Assembly: GCA_036392375.1 (NCBI GenBank)
Contig: DASVYC010000107.1
Span: 1 to 20,777 of the forward strand
Reading direction: 5' to 3'
Length of the DNA: 20,777 nt
DNA from: JAFEBO01 sp036392375
GTDB taxonomy: Bacteria; Planctomycetota; Phycisphaerae; Phycisphaerales; UBA1924
In this document: positions 20,593 to 20,777 of the stretch, piece by piece
Layout: every line of letters starts with the position of its first letter
Numbering within the stretch: position 1 is the stretch's first letter
The notes under the pieces: generated by a model
Databases searched by the model: none
Seen by the model: only the letters and a program-made list of their open reading frames with translations
Told to the model about the DNA's origin: nothing
Translations under genes and position numbers: made by a program

Positions 20593-20777
20593 ATGACCGA
20601 CCTGATCGCTCTGCTCGGCCGCGCGCTAGATCTCGCCCTCGTGGTGATCGGCTTCGGCCTGATCATCTTCGTGCACGAATTGGGCCACTTCGTCGCGGCC
20701 CGGTGGGCGGGCATCCGCGTGCTCGCCTTCGCTCTGGGATTTGGACCGGCGGCGGTGTCGTACCGCAAGGGGCTGGG
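20593..20777 (+). CDS. rseP: RseP-type site-2 zinc metalloprotease, 3'-truncated by window edge
   Basis: An intramembrane protease that cleaves transmembrane segments of regulators such as anti-sigma factors. Only the first 61 codons are in the window. The first transmembrane helix contains the zinc-binding HExxH in IIFVHELGHFVAARWAGIRV, followed by AFALGFGP, the usual N-terminal signature of the RIP/RseP family. The ATG has a clear Shine-Dalgarno site, GGAG at 20583-20586, with 6-base spacing. The PDZ domain and the second metal-binding motif lie beyond the window. The 112 bases between the terminator and the start hold no other clear signal. Confidence 0.92.
   Translation, partial: MTDLIALLGRALDLALVVIGFGLIIFVHELGHFVAARWAGIRVLAFALGFGPAAVSYRKGL

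Overview
The window reads as a piece of a GC-rich planctomycete chromosome, most likely from the class Phycisphaerae. Clues are a secreted protein with a C-terminal tandem dockerin-type domain of the DLDGD...DDADF kind, a long type II pseudopilin carrying the H-X9-DG motif, a YdjY-domain protein, a Tat-type lipoprotein amidase, sparse Shine-Dalgarno sequences and many short operons separated by hairpins. The FliA sigma factor suggests a flagellated cell. This assignment is inference from protein style; there is no rRNA in the window.

Layout. 1-1313: the end of a small membrane protein and fliA. 1407-2765: folK converging on a Tat lipoprotein amidase. 2955-6318 (+): mscS, panB and an HtrA-type protease, with an intergenic short-repeat patch before htrA. 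6322-10039 (-): YdjY-domain protein, murD and tyrS. 10134-12348: a pseudopilin and a dockerin protein, divergently placed across an AT-rich spacer. 12427-17963 (-): a run of co-directional genes, in transcription order deoC, aldehyde dehydrogenase, a GxxExxY protein, a peroxiredoxin-GNAT fusion and a polyprenyl synthase. 18024-20400: redox and envelope genes (a rhodanese-like lipoprotein without the catalytic Cys, a DsbD-N-type protein, a secreted redoxin). From 20593: the start of the RseP site-2 protease.

How the genes fit together. deoC plus aldehyde dehydrogenase is a plausible deoxyribose-5-phosphate to acetaldehyde to acetate route. HtrA, the MscS channel, the amidase and RseP all belong to envelope maintenance. 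FolK, PanB, MurD, TyrS and the polyprenyl synthase are housekeeping enzymes.

The most interesting region is 14677-17312. A 495-bp unit (14677-15171) is bounded by inverted repeats of about 47 bp built on a CACGGAGA-type 9-mer, and it contains a single GxxExxY ORF (PD-(D/E)XK-like) whose start and stop codons both fall inside the inverted repeats. It looks like a small self-contained mobile cassette placed between two operon genes. Immediately upstream, the aldehyde dehydrogenase and deoC genes each carry in-frame insertions made of four-copy 8-bp tandem repeats. Two of these tracts share the sequence TGGGAAGGCATCRAGGCATC in opposite orientations, which points to a dispersed repeat family able to insert into conserved enzyme genes without breaking the reading frame.
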